Assembly: GCA_003991915.1 (NCBI GenBank) | Contig: RQTK01000052.1 | Span: 334,212 to 398,211 of the forward strand | Length of the DNA stretch: 64,000 nt | Direction of reading: 5' to 3' | Source of the DNA: Elysia chlorotica | Taxonomy: Eukaryota > Mollusca > Gastropoda > Plakobranchidae | Shown: one piece after another, positions 37,838 to 53,459 of the stretch | Layout of the letters: each line of letters opens with the position of its first letter | How positions within the stretch are numbered: position 1 is the stretch's first letter | The notes under the pieces: generated by a model | What the model was told of the DNA's origin: nothing | The model's input: the letters and a program-made list of their open reading frames with translations, nothing else | The model's database searches: none | Made by a program: the position numbers and the translations under genes

Positions 37838-39766
37838 TATTCCTTTTATTTTCCGATTCAAAGGCGGGTTTACTTTTCTACTGATTGTCTCCTTGAATCG
37901 CGATGTTGAACAAGAATCCAGGACTAATCAGAAGTGACAGGGCTGTAAAGTTATTTCGGATCGACACAGCAGCACCCATCTTCATTCTTGAGGATCCTAT
38001 GTCGAGAGCTGAACTGATGGGTTACACCCAGCGCCATTGTTTGGGAAAAACTATGCAACCATCTGAAAGATGCACATACATTTCAAGTTTCAAGTTTACC
38101 TTTTTGAAGTTCACCTCAGCACAAAGAAAAAAAACGACTAAACCACTATAAAACAACAACAGCAACAACAGAACATTAACAACAACGAACAACAACAGCA
38201 ACAACACCAACGAGAACCACAACAACAAAAATAACAAAAAATCAACGACAACCAAGTAAGAAGTAAAGAAACCGTCGGGAAGCATTCACGCTGAACATAG
38301 ACGTAACTTTTTAATCTCATGATATTTGGTAGGTTGCTTTTTAAACATAGGTGTTGATGTTAAAAAAATCATTTTTATGAAATATCAGTTCTAAAGTAAT
38401 TGAGACCAACCAACGCTCCTATCCACATACTTGGCTAAAAAAAACTAATACATTAAGTCTTATACATTGAAAAGGTTATTGAGCCACTGTGGTGTAACCT
38501 ATTGTTTAGCCTTGTGCCTAGTAATAGCAAGTAGCTCAAATTTAGATATTCTCTTCATTAGCTGATTCAGTCGTTTAGACTGCATAAAGCCTTATCGTTC
38601 AAGGGTAGACGGAACTGCATTACATCTATTAAACCTGCGATAGCTAGGGCAAACAATTTTTTAAGGTAAATACTGTCAATCTGTTGATTAGACACGGTCT
38701 AGCCGGCTGATAAACGCATTATCCCCATGCCATGTGCATGGAGCCTCACCCGGCACTGAGGTGTACTCAGCTTACAGAGGTCAAACTCTGGTGAACCTGG
38801 GGTCCTCTACATTTAGCTTCCCCAACATCTGTTTAGTGTTTAGATTCACGGGTTAAATTTTACATCAGAGTGTATAATCATAGACGGCTGATATAGTGAA
38901 CTTCTGATGGAGAGATACAAAAAGAGCTTGATAAAAAGGGAAAGAGATGAGGGGGAGGAGGGTTGGGGGGGGGGATTAAAAAGCAGCGGCGGGAAGAAAG
39001 GATACGCCTAAAATCGGTTTATTCAAAGAAAACTGCAAATCGTCAATAAGTAATCAGACAATATCAAAGACGAAGGCTAACAGATTGAAGATTGGCGAAT
39101 AAGATTAAAATATCCATACAATAATAGTCCATTTACTAGAAGAGTATGAGATTAGATGACTAAGGTGATATTTAATGAACTATGTGACACGACGAGATCG
39201 AAAGAATTAACTAAAAAGCAACAAGACAACTATCAAAGAAATAAACTGAGATATAACAAAACACTATAAAAAAGTAAAGAAGATATTTTACTTAAAGAGA
39301 GAACAGGCAGATATTGAGAGAGAAAGAGATGGATAGATAGGGAAGAGAGAACATCAAAGCAGATAGAAAACGAGAGTTAAAACAAGTAGAAAAACCAACA
39401 AAGGAAGAGAACATGAAAAGAAGGCACGAAAGATAAAAAAGCGAGTGGAGAGAGAAGAAACGTGAAAAAAGAAAGATAATTTATGAGATGCATAAATCTA
39501 GAGACAGAGATGCAGAGAGAGAAACTCACGTCTACACTAGGAAAAAAAATGTAGAAATAACAGATTCCTCAACTTGAGCCCCGCCCTGTCTGACCTACTA
39601 TTCAAAACTTGAAGACTGAAAAGCACGTGAGCAGGTTCGCCAAGGCTAGCTGCCAAGGCCGTTGCTCCGAAACTGCATTTTGAGCAGGTACATAATATAG
39701 ACTGCTCACCTTCAATGACTATAATGGCTTGTTTTATTTGTAAGATAGAGAGACCTGACTGTATTG

Positions 39767-39945
39767 ACGGGAATGGTGGTCCTATGGTAGGGCGCGCGTC
39801 TTCTAATCGGAAGGATGCTGGTTCGACCTACTCTAGCTGCCGCATTTCCATCTACTAAGGGAGTCGGTGTCATTATAACATATTATATGACCTGCCATAG
39901 GTTACGAGCTGTATTGCACATCTTTCGCCGTTCAACGTTTCCACG
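39767..39945 (+). mobile_element. SINE copy
   Basis: The head is TGGTCCTATGGTAGGGCGCG with B-box-like GCTGGTTCGACC. The core GGGAGTCGGTGTCATTATAA matches the other copies. It ends with a GCCGTTCAACG tail start. Confidence 0.6.
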
Positions 39946-42684
39946 CCTGAAAGTGTTGCAATGTAAATTCTAAAAAATCCTTACATGCTGTGTAAAACAT
40001 ATGGCTTGAAAAAGTAGCAACACTTATAATATTGCTATGAAAAGTTTCAATTTAAACATCTATGGAGAAAAAAGTGTGAAGCGCTTTTTTGTATGTGCCA
40101 TCTTCATGCGCGATCGCCCCCGAATGACGAGGAACTAACTGGACTCCTATAATAATTAATTTGAACAGACAGCCAGGACCAGGTTAATATGACCGACAAT
40201 TCTTTCTTTCCCGTCTATATGGTGTACAATTGAGCGGAAAGACATACGAAAGAATTAAAAGTATAATACAACAGAAACCATAAAATTACGTTTTAACTAA
40301 AAATTCAATGATTCACCAGCAGTTCCGAAACGCACTAATAGAACCATGACCCTCTGCTTTAAGCATGCATGATAAGATGTAGACACTCAGAGTTGCAAGT
40401 TGTAAACGTAGAGGTTTTAGTTTTCCTCACGGTGTTGCGCAAGAATTCTTGTTACTCCTGTGTATCTACTTGAAAACAGAAAGGAAAACACAGTTTAGAG
40501 GCATGTGGGTGCTTCACACTTGAGCTCCACTCATTAAAAAAAATCTTTTTGGAGAGCGCCGTTAAAAGAAAAACTGCTGAACGATACGTGGCACTTTCGC
40601 TTTAAAAACACGCTCTCGATATAATTTTTTTGGACCTATAGCTTCTGCGCAGAAAACTCGATATTTTTGCTAGAGAAAAAAATGTGTTTAATCATGTGTG
40701 GTTTTAATCATGCATGGAAAAATTGTTTTTCTTTAAAAAAAAAAAAGCACCTACCGCCCACCCTAAAAAAAACAAAAAAAAACAAAAAACAAAAACAAAA
40801 AAAAAAACGAAAAAAAAAAACCCTCCAACAACAATCAACCCCCCCCCCACACACACACACACACACACACACACCCACCCCCGCACATAATCTCAAAACC
40901 CAGACGTGGTTGTTGAGTTGTCTATACACCATGTAACATGAAACATCAACGGGAGAACTCACGGATCACGTGACTACGTGAGCATAGTTGATAATATTTT
41001 GAGAAGTATAAAAAGGTAGGAGAAATTCTTGTAAATTTCATGAAAAAGAGGATGAAGTTAATGCAAACTGCATGGAATACGTTTCGCTTTGAGTATGGCT
41101 TTAGCAGCTAAAGCAACAAGGAAATTCGTGCAGGATCCGAGAATGCTATAGCAGATCTAAATTCTAGGTCGGCGGGGTCTCGATTAAGGCTTTCTTTTTC
41201 AATGTTGTTTCTTTCTAAAGTTGGATATTTAATCTGAGAACCCAAAAAGGAGGGATGAATATAGTAGTTATCGCAGCATTAGATTAAGTCGACAAAATAA
41301 ATAAGATAACTTTTTATACCTCTTTTGCTTTAAAATAACAGTTTTAGATATGGCATCGGCAACGATTAAGTTACAATCCATTTTAGAATCTATGAGTCAG
41401 AGTTAAATTTTGTTACAGATAACGGTTGCATCTGCTCAGTTTTCAGTGTGATGGGATCGACCACATCCATATTAATCTGTTTATTAAAAAAACGTTGTAA
41501 AATTAATAATCTATTGCCTATAAATCCAGCCATTTTGCTAATGACTAAAATTTAAAGAGGATTAAAAGAACAACCCGCTAAGCAAAACGAATATTTCTAG
41601 GGCTAATAAGTACAACAGTGCTCTAAGTTTGCACCCCTGCCCAAGGTTAGTTTCTGTTGTTTAAATGAACTCCTAGTCCGGGTCATAGCAAATCTCGCGG
41701 GAACATAAATGCTTTACTCATACTTGAGGGCTCTCGTCACGACTGCCGCTAGGGCAAACGAATAAAAATGTTATTACAAAAACAGAGAGATACTTCGTTA
41801 CCATGATCAATTCAACAGATATTAGACGTAACACATAAGTTGCAGTGAGTTCAGACACGAAGAACAATCATTATTGAAACCTTTCGTGCCTACCTAATAT
41901 CCCACGAAGATTTATTCAGTTTTTTTCCATTCTGTAATGTGTTCTTTAGTGAGAAAAGACACGTAGAACAATACAGTTTAAAATATTTCGTGCCGTAAGC
42001 AACCTATTTTTAGCATGAACACCCACGAATGCAGATGATCAAAACTTACATTGATATGATGGGCTAATAAAAGCTTTATGTTTATCTTCCGCCAATGTGA
42101 GCAAGGACGAATTTTAATTCATGATGACATCACTTCATGAACATTGAGTTACGTTAGGTTTAATTACTCAACTCGGTAAACAAAGCAAAGAACTATATTT
42201 TATGGCGTGGTTCCGGCAAAAAACAACACACCAGTGCACAGTTTTTAGAAATGTTGAAATACTTAAAACTTCAATGCAGTTTAACAACTTAAATACAATT
42301 TTTTTTAGTTTACTGTTTTAAATTCAAGGCCTATTTGTAATTTTCTTTTGCAACATGTCTGTTTTTTCCGTTTAGTATTTTAGCCTGTCTTAAGTTATGT
42401 ATGATTTTCAACCGGAGCTCTGATGGATTTAAAGATAATTATAAGTCATTCATCTAAACAATCGTAGATTTTTTTTTTTTCATATTTTGATAGTAAGTAG
42501 TTAAACAGAAGCCTATATACAGCTAAGGTAATACGGTAATTATGAATGATTAGGGAAAGGCAAGAGGAAGAAAGAGAGATAGAGAAGGACAGAGAGAGAG
42601 AGAGAGGGACATAGAGAGATACGGATAAAGAAAGAGGGAGAAATAAATAGAAAGAGAGAGAGAAAGAAAGAGAGCTAGAGAGAA

Positions 42685-42691
<7 letters not shown>

Positions 42692-42744
<53 letters not shown>
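42692..42744. repeat. (GA)n microsatellite
   Basis: A pure GA run at the end of a 200-base AG-rich stretch that starts near 42555. Confidence 0.95.
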
Positions 42745-42747
<3 letters not shown>

Positions 42748-43628
42748 AGTGTGGGAAGAGATAGATATGCAGGTAGTGAAAACGAAATCGCACAGGCATA
42801 ACGCTCGTCCTTAATTAACAACCTTTAACCTCAAGCCTACCTCGACGCCAAAGTGTTTATAAACAACAGCAAAGTAAGTGTACTCGTCCTTAAACAAACA
42901 CGCAAGTGCTCAAGTAACAAACTCTTCAATCAGCGCTGCTTCTTGAAACAAGGTAGAAAACAAACATATTTCCCCTCATACCGCAACTTAGTAGTACTGA
43001 TAATTACAATAATGAATCATACAATTTTGTATAGTATAGTCTTTATACTTCACACAGTGTTCATAATTTTTAAACTAACAGTTTTGACGGAAAGTGTTAT
43101 TAGAAATCTATCATCACTTGCCCAGGCTTGGCTTGTTTTTATCATTATCTTGCATGGTATTCATTTTATGAAGAATGGCGGGATTTATAGATGCAAAGCT
43201 TTGCAGAAAGCATTGGCAAACAAACGCCGGGAATGGATTTGGCGTTTATTAATTTGGCCTTCAGTTTGTATAATATTTTAGAGGTGTCTTTTCCTACCGT
43301 TCAAGTAATGATTGCTTTTGTTTGATTTTCAAGCTCATGAAGAAAATATAATACTAAAGATCTTCAACTCAATTACTGTTTTCTTGAATGAAAAACAAAG
43401 AAGTAACCGGTGTAAATTGGGAGTAAAGAAGACAAGGTTTCATTACAAATAGACGATGATTATGAATAATAAAATGTAAAAGTTATGAGAGAAAACTGTT
43501 AAAAGAGTGAACGAATAATATAAATTGCAATTAGTGTTAGGATCTATGGAAGAATTTGAGATTGATATAAAACACTGAAAAGTACTATAAAATAAATATA
43601 GTGGGATTGGATGAAAGTGAGTGAGATG

Positions 43629-43797
<169 letters not shown>

Positions 43798-44821
43798 TTT
43801 TGATCGCATTCAATGCACCCTGCACCCTTTTCACTGTCTTCACCAAGTTTGATAAATCCCTAGCGCTGGTGATAATTACAGCGCTGCTAGCGTTGTAAGA
43901 AACTTCTAACAGTAAGCTTAATTAACCCTGTTGTCAACACTGAACATTAAAAGATGGCACTCCCTGTTTGGTAAGGATAAAGGATTATGGCACCGGACAG
44001 GTCGACCTTGAGCAGGCTGCAAGGCGCTCGCCAAAGAGAAAACAATTCACTAAAAACATTCAATATGGCAAACCTATTCACGCCATAAATTTTAAATTTG
44101 AAAAACGCACATAAACCGGTGTACTTTTATTAATATTGTGAAATAAGAATAGCGTGTGTGTGTCTGTGTGTGTGTTAGGGGGACTTTGTTTGTAAATGTT
44201 AATGTTTTAATCAGTCAACAGTCACTGAGGCAATAGAGAAAACCCAGTAAAACCCACCGCGGAGGCAAACGGGTAATGCTTTACATGATAAACGAGATAG
44301 GGGAATTTTAGTTCATCAGCACAAGGTAAATAACAATAATGTTGAAATTCACTATGAAGTTTTTGATGTGCAATTATAGTATCGACCTTTCAAGGCAGAG
44401 CTACTGGTTTCGACTTAAAAAGAAAAAAAAAAGACAAAACAACAGTCGATGAAATTGAGACAATTAAATATAAGTACAAACCACCAGTCGAGTAATATTG
44501 ATTGTTTATGTTAACGTACACTACTGTAGAGCATAATCGCAAAAGGGCTAATGAAATGAAACCATTTTTTACAGTCATTAAATAAACCACTATTGTTAAC
44601 TTCTAATTTTGGAAACATTATTTAGGTGGTAATATTTCCGTATTTTCTCATTCATATCACATACAAGAAAACAATTGATTTATAAACTAATTTTTCTAAA
44701 AAAATATATTTTATAAACAAGTAGCAAGTCAATTTTATTCTACATAGTGTACACATAGTTAATCGTAGACATTCTCCAACGTCAACTGCATCTTGAGTTG
44801 TTTCATTGAATCGAGAGAAAA

Positions 44822-44950
44822 AAACTATGATATATATATATACTCGTATATATATATATATATATTATAGTTTTTTTTTTCTCTCTCTCCACGCTTTCAA
44901 TTTAGTTAGTGTCTGTTTCCCCCCTCTTCATTCATATAAACTTCTCTCTC

Positions 44951-45005
<55 letters not shown>
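44822..45005. repeat. (TA)n followed by (CT)n
   Basis: TA runs with an ACTCG interruption at 44829-44866, then (CT)n at 44941-45005 with one GTCT break. Confidence 0.95.
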
Positions 45006-45008
<3 letters not shown>

Positions 45009-46130
45009 TTAAGTCTCGTTAATTGTTTAATCATAAAAATATCAATGCATAACTATATGCATATACATCACAGTCTGCGTCAACGTCCCAAAGACCTCCC
45101 CGAAGTATAACATCCAATCTTCCCTACCCTGTAGTTAGTTTATTTTCTTTTTTTATAGTTACAAATATGATGAGTTACACTTTTATTAAGCTATTAAAGT
45201 TGTTTTTCATTGGCGAAGTCTGGTGCTTAAAATTTTTTTCTCAGTGTATCTTAAGCCTAATTTGTTCATCCCTGTTAACACCACAATCTGCATCACGCTC
45301 TGGTATTTAAAAGTAATGATAATATGACAGAGCAATAACGTTTAGTGCAAACAGATTATCTTAATAGTTATTTGAGTTGGTAACATAATTATTCTGTAGT
45401 TTTCTAAATTTTTGTTTAGATAAAACATAGAACTGCTAAAACGCCATTGGCTCTTGTAGTGCCACTAGATTATGCAATAGATATAAAGGAGATGATAGAT
45501 CTGCTTCTAGATATGTCTTAAAACATACACCAAATTCTTAAAATGACATATACACTGATATTAATATAATTATGTCCCTCCACATTGCCTCGTTTGTTAT
45601 GTACGGAATTTGTGTCTTTTTAAGTATTCATTTGTCACCACCAATATTAAAGAAAACACACAAGTCTGGGGTAGATTAAAAACAACTGAACAGTAACCTT
45701 TCCCCATAATTGTATAACAAGAGATAACGTGTAACGGTCGCCTATTTTTACCCTTCTCGCGCTTGTTATGGACAGTGAATATTCAATCTTATAAGTAAAA
45801 AAATGTTGAGGTGAATCTCAGAAACATGTCGGTTTAAATCCAGTTTTCCTCAATTTGGGCTCCAGTAAAATTGAATCGTTCTGCTCATAATAAATGTTCA
45901 GTGCGATTTCCATCTAGAGATACATTAATATTTTGATTAGTTTTATGTCCGATTATGATTTCCAAAAACAACATCTACGGAAATATTATCAGGGCCCTTA
46001 CAGATCTCCTGATTGTTAGTTCCACGCTTTACCGCCTGGGCTTGCGGCGCTATTTCTTTGTTTCTCTTTCTCTGTTTGTACAATGTGGTCTTATCCTTAT
46101 AGCTTCATCACTTGTTAGATAGAGAGATGG

Positions 46131-46166
46131 AAAGATAGATAGATAGATAGAATTATAGATAGATAC

Positions 46167-46227
<61 letters not shown>
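46131..46227. repeat. (GATA)n-(GA)n microsatellite
   Basis: Short GATA units lead into (GA)n at 46169-46227. A looser AG-rich patch follows at 46280-46330. Confidence 0.95.
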
Positions 46228-46230
<3 letters not shown>

Positions 46231-48074
46231 CGTAGTTTAATGTCTCCTTGGTGTAAAAGAAAATAAATGGTTTACCTTCGAAAGAGAGAGAGTTAGAGGG
46301 AGATATAGAGATAGAGAGAGAGGGAGAGTAAATCCCTTGCTTTTTTCAACAGCTCCAAGGTTCTCTATGTTAACCCTACACGATGACGGGCCCGAAACTC
46401 AAGTTTGACAATTTCATGTGCTGACAAACCGACGATGAACTGGGATAAAAGAGCTTCTGACTCAGCGGGTCGCATTTAAAAACTTGTCTAAATATCACAA
46501 TCAGGCCGAGTCGTCACTGATCATGCTTTATTTATTCTTTTCCTTTTCTTTGCCTTTTTCATGAGTCAATCTGATGATTAAGCATCATAATAGGATGGAC
46601 TTTAGAACCACTGTATTTTTCTGCCCATGCAGATATCAAAGACGTTGCAAGCACAGAGGAAAAAAACACATAATTGCGTAATTCCCTAGTGTAATGATTT
46701 CTAAGAAATTGTCCTGCTTCAAAAGAAATATAATAATCATCATACCGTACTGGAAATAAAAGCAACCTGCAATGAAAGAGAGAATGAAAGATATATTAAT
46801 ATTATAGTGACATAAAAGTTATCATAACTACCTACTGTCTAGCCATCCTAAATTTTTATTTCTCCGTGTTTTGAATAGAAAGTTAAATTAAAAAAGGTTT
46901 CAATAACAGATTTTCTAGAAAAAGCTGTAAGGCATGCTGTAACACAGACAATGCCGCAGTTGAAACCGCACTAGCGTAAAATGTTTATCTTCAGTCACTG
47001 AGTACTCTGATAAACATGTGAAAGTTTTCTTCGTTATCTTAAAAAAACGCACCTCTCTGAACTTGAAATTCCCTGCATTTAAAAAATTAAATGTTTGCGT
47101 GCTGCTATTTTCCAAGACCTTTTCACAGCCGAACTTGATAAAGGATCTCGTTTGATAACAACCTTTTGCCTCCTCGGTCCCAATTAGGTGCCATGCGATA
47201 ATTTTTTTTTTACTCCTCTGTGTCTGGTAAATGCACCGGAGCTGGTACGCTGGAACGAAGTGGAACTATGGAAGATGTGCAGTTCTCTGTTTGGTTTCAG
47301 ATAAGAGAAAGAAACTACAAAGAATAGTTTTAATAAAATATTGTTTAACTAAATCAAAGTTGATTCCCTAAAAAGGTATCGCTGCGTAATAATTTACTAT
47401 TTGAATTGTTGGGCCCTCATATTATTTAAAACAAAAATTTTTTTTTATTACTTAAAAAAAAATAGTCATGTTTTTTGTTCTCTAGAAGAACCAGTGTGTA
47501 AAATTTTTGAACGTTTATAAAGTCTTTACTATTTAATTCTATTCTATAAGATTATATAGACAACATTGACATTCGGACCATAGTAGCCTAACTACAGTCA
47601 CCCTTATCATTCTATCAGGTATCAGGACTATTAGCAAAGGTATGTTGTTACACCAAACTTAGGATTACTAATATTTTTACGTAACTGTCAATAAGCCTTT
47701 AATTGATCATTGATTTCTGAGATGTTAACATATATATTAAAGCAAGATGTTTTCCAAGATTTTAAAAGTAGTGCAAATTTATAAAGATAAAGAGATCACC
47801 GTAGCCCAACTGGCTAAGGTCAGGATGAATTTTCAGAACGATAAGACTGATTCTTAGCAGCTGCTGCAAACATCAACCTCAATGTCTGGAGATCTTTGCT
47901 TTTTTAATTTGTCTACAGCAGATTTCATATTGCGATTTCGCATAAAATAATTATTTTTATATATTATTTAACACCAAGAGCCAATATTACGTTTCATTAA
48001 GAGCTCCTCGGCAAAGATGAGTGTTAATATGGCCTACGTGCTTTCAATCATGAGTGAATAAGTGAGGAAGAGAG

Positions 48075-48238
48075 CGGGAAAGATGGAGAGAGAGAGAGGG
48101 AGATAAGGAGAAGGGACGACAGGGAGAGAGATAGATATACAGATAGATAGATAGATGGATAGATGGATAAATAGATAGATAGATCGACAGATAGATAGAT
48201 AGAGAAAGAGAGATAGAGAGGGAGTGAGAGAGAGAAAT

Positions 48239-48272
<34 letters not shown>

Positions 48273-48372
48273 TCAGGCAGAAAAACAGAGGCATAGACCA
48301 AGAGAGAGATGGAAAAAGAAAGAGTGAAAAAATTAAAGACACGGTTAGAGAGAGCTAGTTAGGAAGAAAAAC

Positions 48373-48426
<54 letters not shown>

Positions 48427-48430
48427 GAGC
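48075..48430. repeat. Imperfect GATA/GACA/GA cluster
   Basis: GATA-type units are at 48128-48205, GACA units at 48238-48275 and a pure (GA)n at 48376-48416, all purine-rich on the plus strand. Confidence 0.9.
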
Positions 48431-51400
48431 GGCAGATAAATATATAGGTAAAGAAAAAGAGAGTTAATTTGTATAACAATATTGAAAAATGTGTTACTGG
48501 TTTTAAAAATTGTTCTAAGCATCAAGAAAACGTGAATGCAACTTGTAGTACTTTTTGTTGCATACTTTTGATGAGATACAGAACGGCATTGATACTTACT
48601 ATTTTATCGTGTCTGACGCATAGGTATTATTTTTTATTAAGCCTAATTCGTGAAGTAACGGAGTAAATTCAAATAATTAAAGATCAGACGTGCTTAAACC
48701 ATTTTTTTAAAACAAATGTAGACGCATCTTTTCAGGAGGCTATGTTTATCCTCTATTAGATGTCGTTTTTAGTTTTATTTTTTATTTTCAAGACATAGTG
48801 TATTGTGAAAGCGTGACTTGATATCTCTAAAACAAAAGGTAAAGTCTGCCATTTTGATGTTCGAAGTTCCAATCTCCACAAAAACAACTGTTTAAGTGTA
48901 TTTCTGGCCTGGTGCCATAGCTTGTTAAGACACCCTTAACAATGCGGCTGATAATAATATTATTTTAAATGCATTTCTGTCGGAGCAAGGCAGCGAACGT
49001 TGGTTTTTATCCTTGCTAATGCCAGGTTAACAAACGCTTGAAGATTAGCTGTAACATTTCAGTATCATCCCCACCTGTGAAGAGATGTTTCACTGTGATT
49101 CTTTATCGTTTTAATAACATATCTATCTCTTTAATTTTCTATTTAAATTCTTTCATCATTGTTCCTGGCCTTGGTTTATCTTTTATTAGTGTATATCTTT
49201 TGAATTTCTTCGATACAGAACAAAGAAAAGCTTAAGATAAGGCAGACGGTATACCAAGGGTCTTTACAATCCTTTTTCGATATAAAAGTCGTTGCCTTCT
49301 GTAATTAATCAAATTGATAGGGAGTCTTATTTGGCATACTCAAGGTCTCTTACTTTAATGCATGGTTAACAATTTAATAAAGCCCCTTAATGTGGATTAC
49401 AATAAGACTAAGTTAGTGAGAGGTTCCCGGTATGTGATTTACACTGAGGGATCTGGCGCACAGGATATGAAGTTCCCCAGAAGCACAAACAAGAGATTCA
49501 AATCATAAAAAAATGTACACGTTCAAGACAAAAAAATCTTTCCTTTTCCATGACAACAAGCTTAAAACGCGTTTTATTTTCCCTAACCCATGTACTAGAA
49601 GGTTCGACGCGTATGAGAAAAACGTCTACCCAGTTTAATACCTGTTCTACCAAATTACAATACTTAAGTTCTCCCACATTCCGCGCCATATTTCACCAGA
49701 CAAGCATATTTTCTCGGAAAGAAAATGGATGCTCTTTGTATACTTTCGAGGGGATGTTTGAGCTTCTGCAAAACTCCATAGCCTGTGGTCTGGTGGGTCT
49801 GGGGAAATTTGAGATTCGTACCTCAGCTTTTGTCTCCGGTTGTGTATACATTTTGATGTCGATGTAAAATGATTAACGATTACAGAATAGCCAACAATTA
49901 ACAGCAAAAGATTTTGATTCTAGGACGATGATGTAGAAACTGCCCAGTTGTGTGTGGGATGAATTTCTTTTAAATTACAAGTTCATTGAAATGCCACCGC
50001 CAAACCCCACCCCCTCCACCCCCTCAAAAAATTATAATGTTCTTTACCACAAAGAATGCAAACATTACGATATCAAACTGCCATCAGGAACTACCCAAAC
50101 GTAATTGAATTACTTGTTTTCATTAATTCCGACAGTCCCCACCCTTTTAATGTGTTTCTTTCCTCTTTAAAGCAAACAATTATACATTAAGGTTCACGCA
50201 GACAGGCTGTTAAAATTCTGCTTACCATGTGGCTGGCGCGTTATGACAGAGAGTAATGCTTTCTCCGTTTATTCTTACATCAAATTGTCCACCTCAATGT
50301 ATCATAACTTTATAGCACATTGTTTAAAAACGTTATTTACATAAGAGCATTGCACTTTTGTTTTTATAACATCTGTGTTTTAGAACAAAAAACTACTGAT
50401 GCCATCCAGATGTCTTCTGAAATAGTCGTTATGATTATGTAAAATAATTTTCACAACAAAAAGTTATATCTCTCAAATTTTCATGAATTCGAGGTTTTCT
50501 CTTTAAAAAATATCCTAGTTTCCCAAGCCTATTCTAAATTGTAAAATTCTTTGATGGATAAGACCACACCCATGACGCAAAGGAAAAAGAATTCCCATGA
50601 GTCTAAGTTTATCTTGTAGTTCCGACACTTTCTCCTTACGTGTTGATTTGGCTTATGTTCACCGACTTCTTTTATCGTAGAACGCATCGTTCACTACTCT
50701 TTTGGTGTGATATTGTACTACATGTAGCTGAAAAAGACAGAAGACAATGGACACGTAACAATGATTCAACTGTTTCCCGTCAATGTTATTTTTAGTGATT
50801 ATCTGTTTTGCTACATTTTTTCAGGACTAATGGCATGTAGTAAAAAAAAACTTGCCGGTTCTTGATAGATATCAAATATATTTACACTGACGCCACCCAA
50901 ACTTTCTCACAAACTGAGAGCAAGGCATATCAACTTCAAAACATCTTTTTACCCGATCCTAAAAAGATTGAAATGCTGCTGAGTGTTTTCATTACCCTAC
51001 CATAATTATGATCAGTTGGAGCGAATATAACTATTCATATACATTTTGTCAATTTATAATGCAGCTCGCTGCACCTATTCATTATTTTACTGCTTTCGTA
51101 GTCCTTCTATGAATAATCATGAGAAATAGAAATCAAAACCCCATATTCAACTCTTTCTTTTCGCAGAAACCTCTTTTTTACTAAATATTTTTATTCAATG
51201 TAACACCTATTGTTAATATAAGTGTCATAGTTAGGCATGCGAGTTGATATTACTTTGTAAACACACTTTTGCTTAATTTCATTGTCTAATACTGATTGTT
51301 TAGTAATCGTTTAGTAGTGTAATAGTATGAAAACAGAGCTATTAAAAGAACATGACGGACAGCGGACGCAGAAAACTGCGGAGGAAAGCAAATCTTAAAA

Positions 51401-52884
51401 ATGGTAGAACACCAGTGTCCACAACATATTAAAAAAAAACTTGCAATAGAAACATAAGTTTGGAATATGTTATGCTTAAAAGGAGAAAAAATATGAAATT
51501 TCGTGGGAAAATTTCTGTTGAAATTTATCACTATCAAACTGATAAAGACAGCATCATGGTAAAATGAGGATCCAAAGCAAACCATTGCATGTGGTTTGAT
51601 CTTTTATTTAGGTACGGGAATTTTCTAGTCAAACCATTAATTTAGTCTGCACATGAAAGTTGACATGTTTTAACAATTATAAATTTCCTGAAATAGTGAG
51701 ACTTGCTAGTGCGTTAGGTGAAATAAGAATTAGAAAAGATACGTAGCAGTTAAAAAAATTATTTTGCCTTTTTTCTTTGTCCCCCCCCCCTCCATCCCCT
51801 TTAAGATTGTTGTTGCATAGAACTTCATTTAAGAGGTTATTATGCGTATTTAGCATTATCATAAGATAAATATACTCTTTGCCAAAAAGTCACATAAGTT
51901 ATTATTGCTTGTTGATTATGTTTTAGAAATATCTTTGAAGCTGAATGAGATTTTCTGAAGGTTAAAAAAGCTCAACATTAAGCCATTGCCAATTCTCAAG
52001 TGCATCCCTACCTATACCACTTTAAGTGTTTCAATGGAATGTTGTTTTCACGCTTGGAACTATAAAAGCTTTACAAACCTGAGCACAATGAAACATTATT
52101 ATCTTTGTAGGTATTGAACAGTTTCCATTAGTCTAATTTTGTATAATGGTAAAAAAAAAGCGTGAGTATGCTTGCATTCTTTTCTTCATTGTTTATTTGG
52201 GTAGTTGAAAGCTCACCTCAGAGGGGAGTTGAATGCCTTTATTAGCGGATCTCTATGGAATTCAATTTAGTCATCCCAATAATTATAAGTACAATAATGC
52301 TTGTGTTGGCATCAAGGTATCCATGTGTTCCGTGGTGTCGGTTGTACCAGGGCGTGTTTCTAATTATAAAACCTACACCATCATCATTATATGGCTTGCT
52401 TATTACACTTCTTTTGTTGCATTATTTCATTATAAGGTAGGAAATAACAATGTTTTGACTATTATATTATAGTCTAAAAATGTCCATCTAATTAACGCAC
52501 TGCAAAAAAGAATGCACTGAATTGATTTTAAATGAGAAGTAAATGAGAGAATAAAACTAACCTACAAATGACTGAGATAAGGAGTATGCGAAATTACAGT
52601 AATTGAGAGAGATGTTCATTTTCATTATCATAAATCAAGAAAAGAAGGAAGGTGGGGTATGCATTGATTCTATGCGGTTAACAGAGACAATACAATTATT
52701 TTATACAGATACACAAACATGTGACTTCTAGGAGATACCCTTAGTCGAGTCAGGCAATCAAAGCTTAAATTGGTGTCTCGTTGAAAAGTCTTTTTATTTA
52801 TTTTCAATAGCATTTTTGTTAATGATGTTTTATTTGCAAGTCTCAATGGTGGTAAATGACACAAGGAAAACATCGGGGAGAGAG

Positions 52885-53038
<154 letters not shown>

Positions 53039-53147
53039 GGATCTGATGCCTGCAAAATTTACATCATTTTCATTGCCACATAAATGTAATTATTTGTTAG
53101 TTTTTTTATACTCATTATATTATTACGTGTTGGAAAACCCGTTAACC

Positions 53148-53459
53148 TTGTTTCCCAGAATCAACAGTTAAACGTGGTAACGAAGTCCTTCAGTTCAAAC
53201 GTTCAAGGCTGTCGATAGAGATTAAAACCAGTTTTTACACCACGCAGACGCCCTTATGTTCAATTATGCAAAAGGTTTTAGCACTTATGTTTTTTCCCTT
53301 TCATTGTTTCCCAGAATCAACAGTTAAACGTGGTAACGAAGTCCTTCAGTTCAAACGTTCAAGGCTGTCGATAGAGATTAAAACCAGTTTTTACACCACG
53401 CAGACGCCCTTATGTTCAATTATGCAAAAGGTTTTAGCACTTATGTTTTTTCCCTTTCA
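53148..53459. repeat. 156-bp tandem duplication, essentially identical
   Basis: Two adjacent copies of 156 bases (53148-53303 and 53304-53459) read the same base for base as far as I can check by eye. It is either very recent or an assembly artefact. Confidence 0.9.

Larger units (their letters stand above)
36131..42690. other. Intergenic DNA
   Basis: Holds the GTAA array, a CAA-rich patch at 38153-38255, one SINE and an (AC)n run at 40849-40874. A strong donor (GCCAG|GTAAGT, minus, near 36211) has only a 30-base exon candidate before it. No gene recognised. Confidence 0.4.

Noticed and set aside
42853..43281. 142-codon plus-strand open frame
   Set aside because: It is the longest non-repeat frame but is AT-rich, has no recognisable domain and no exon structure.
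49550..49907. Overlapping open frames on both strands
   Set aside because: No domain, no splice support, and stops interrupt the longer minus reading.
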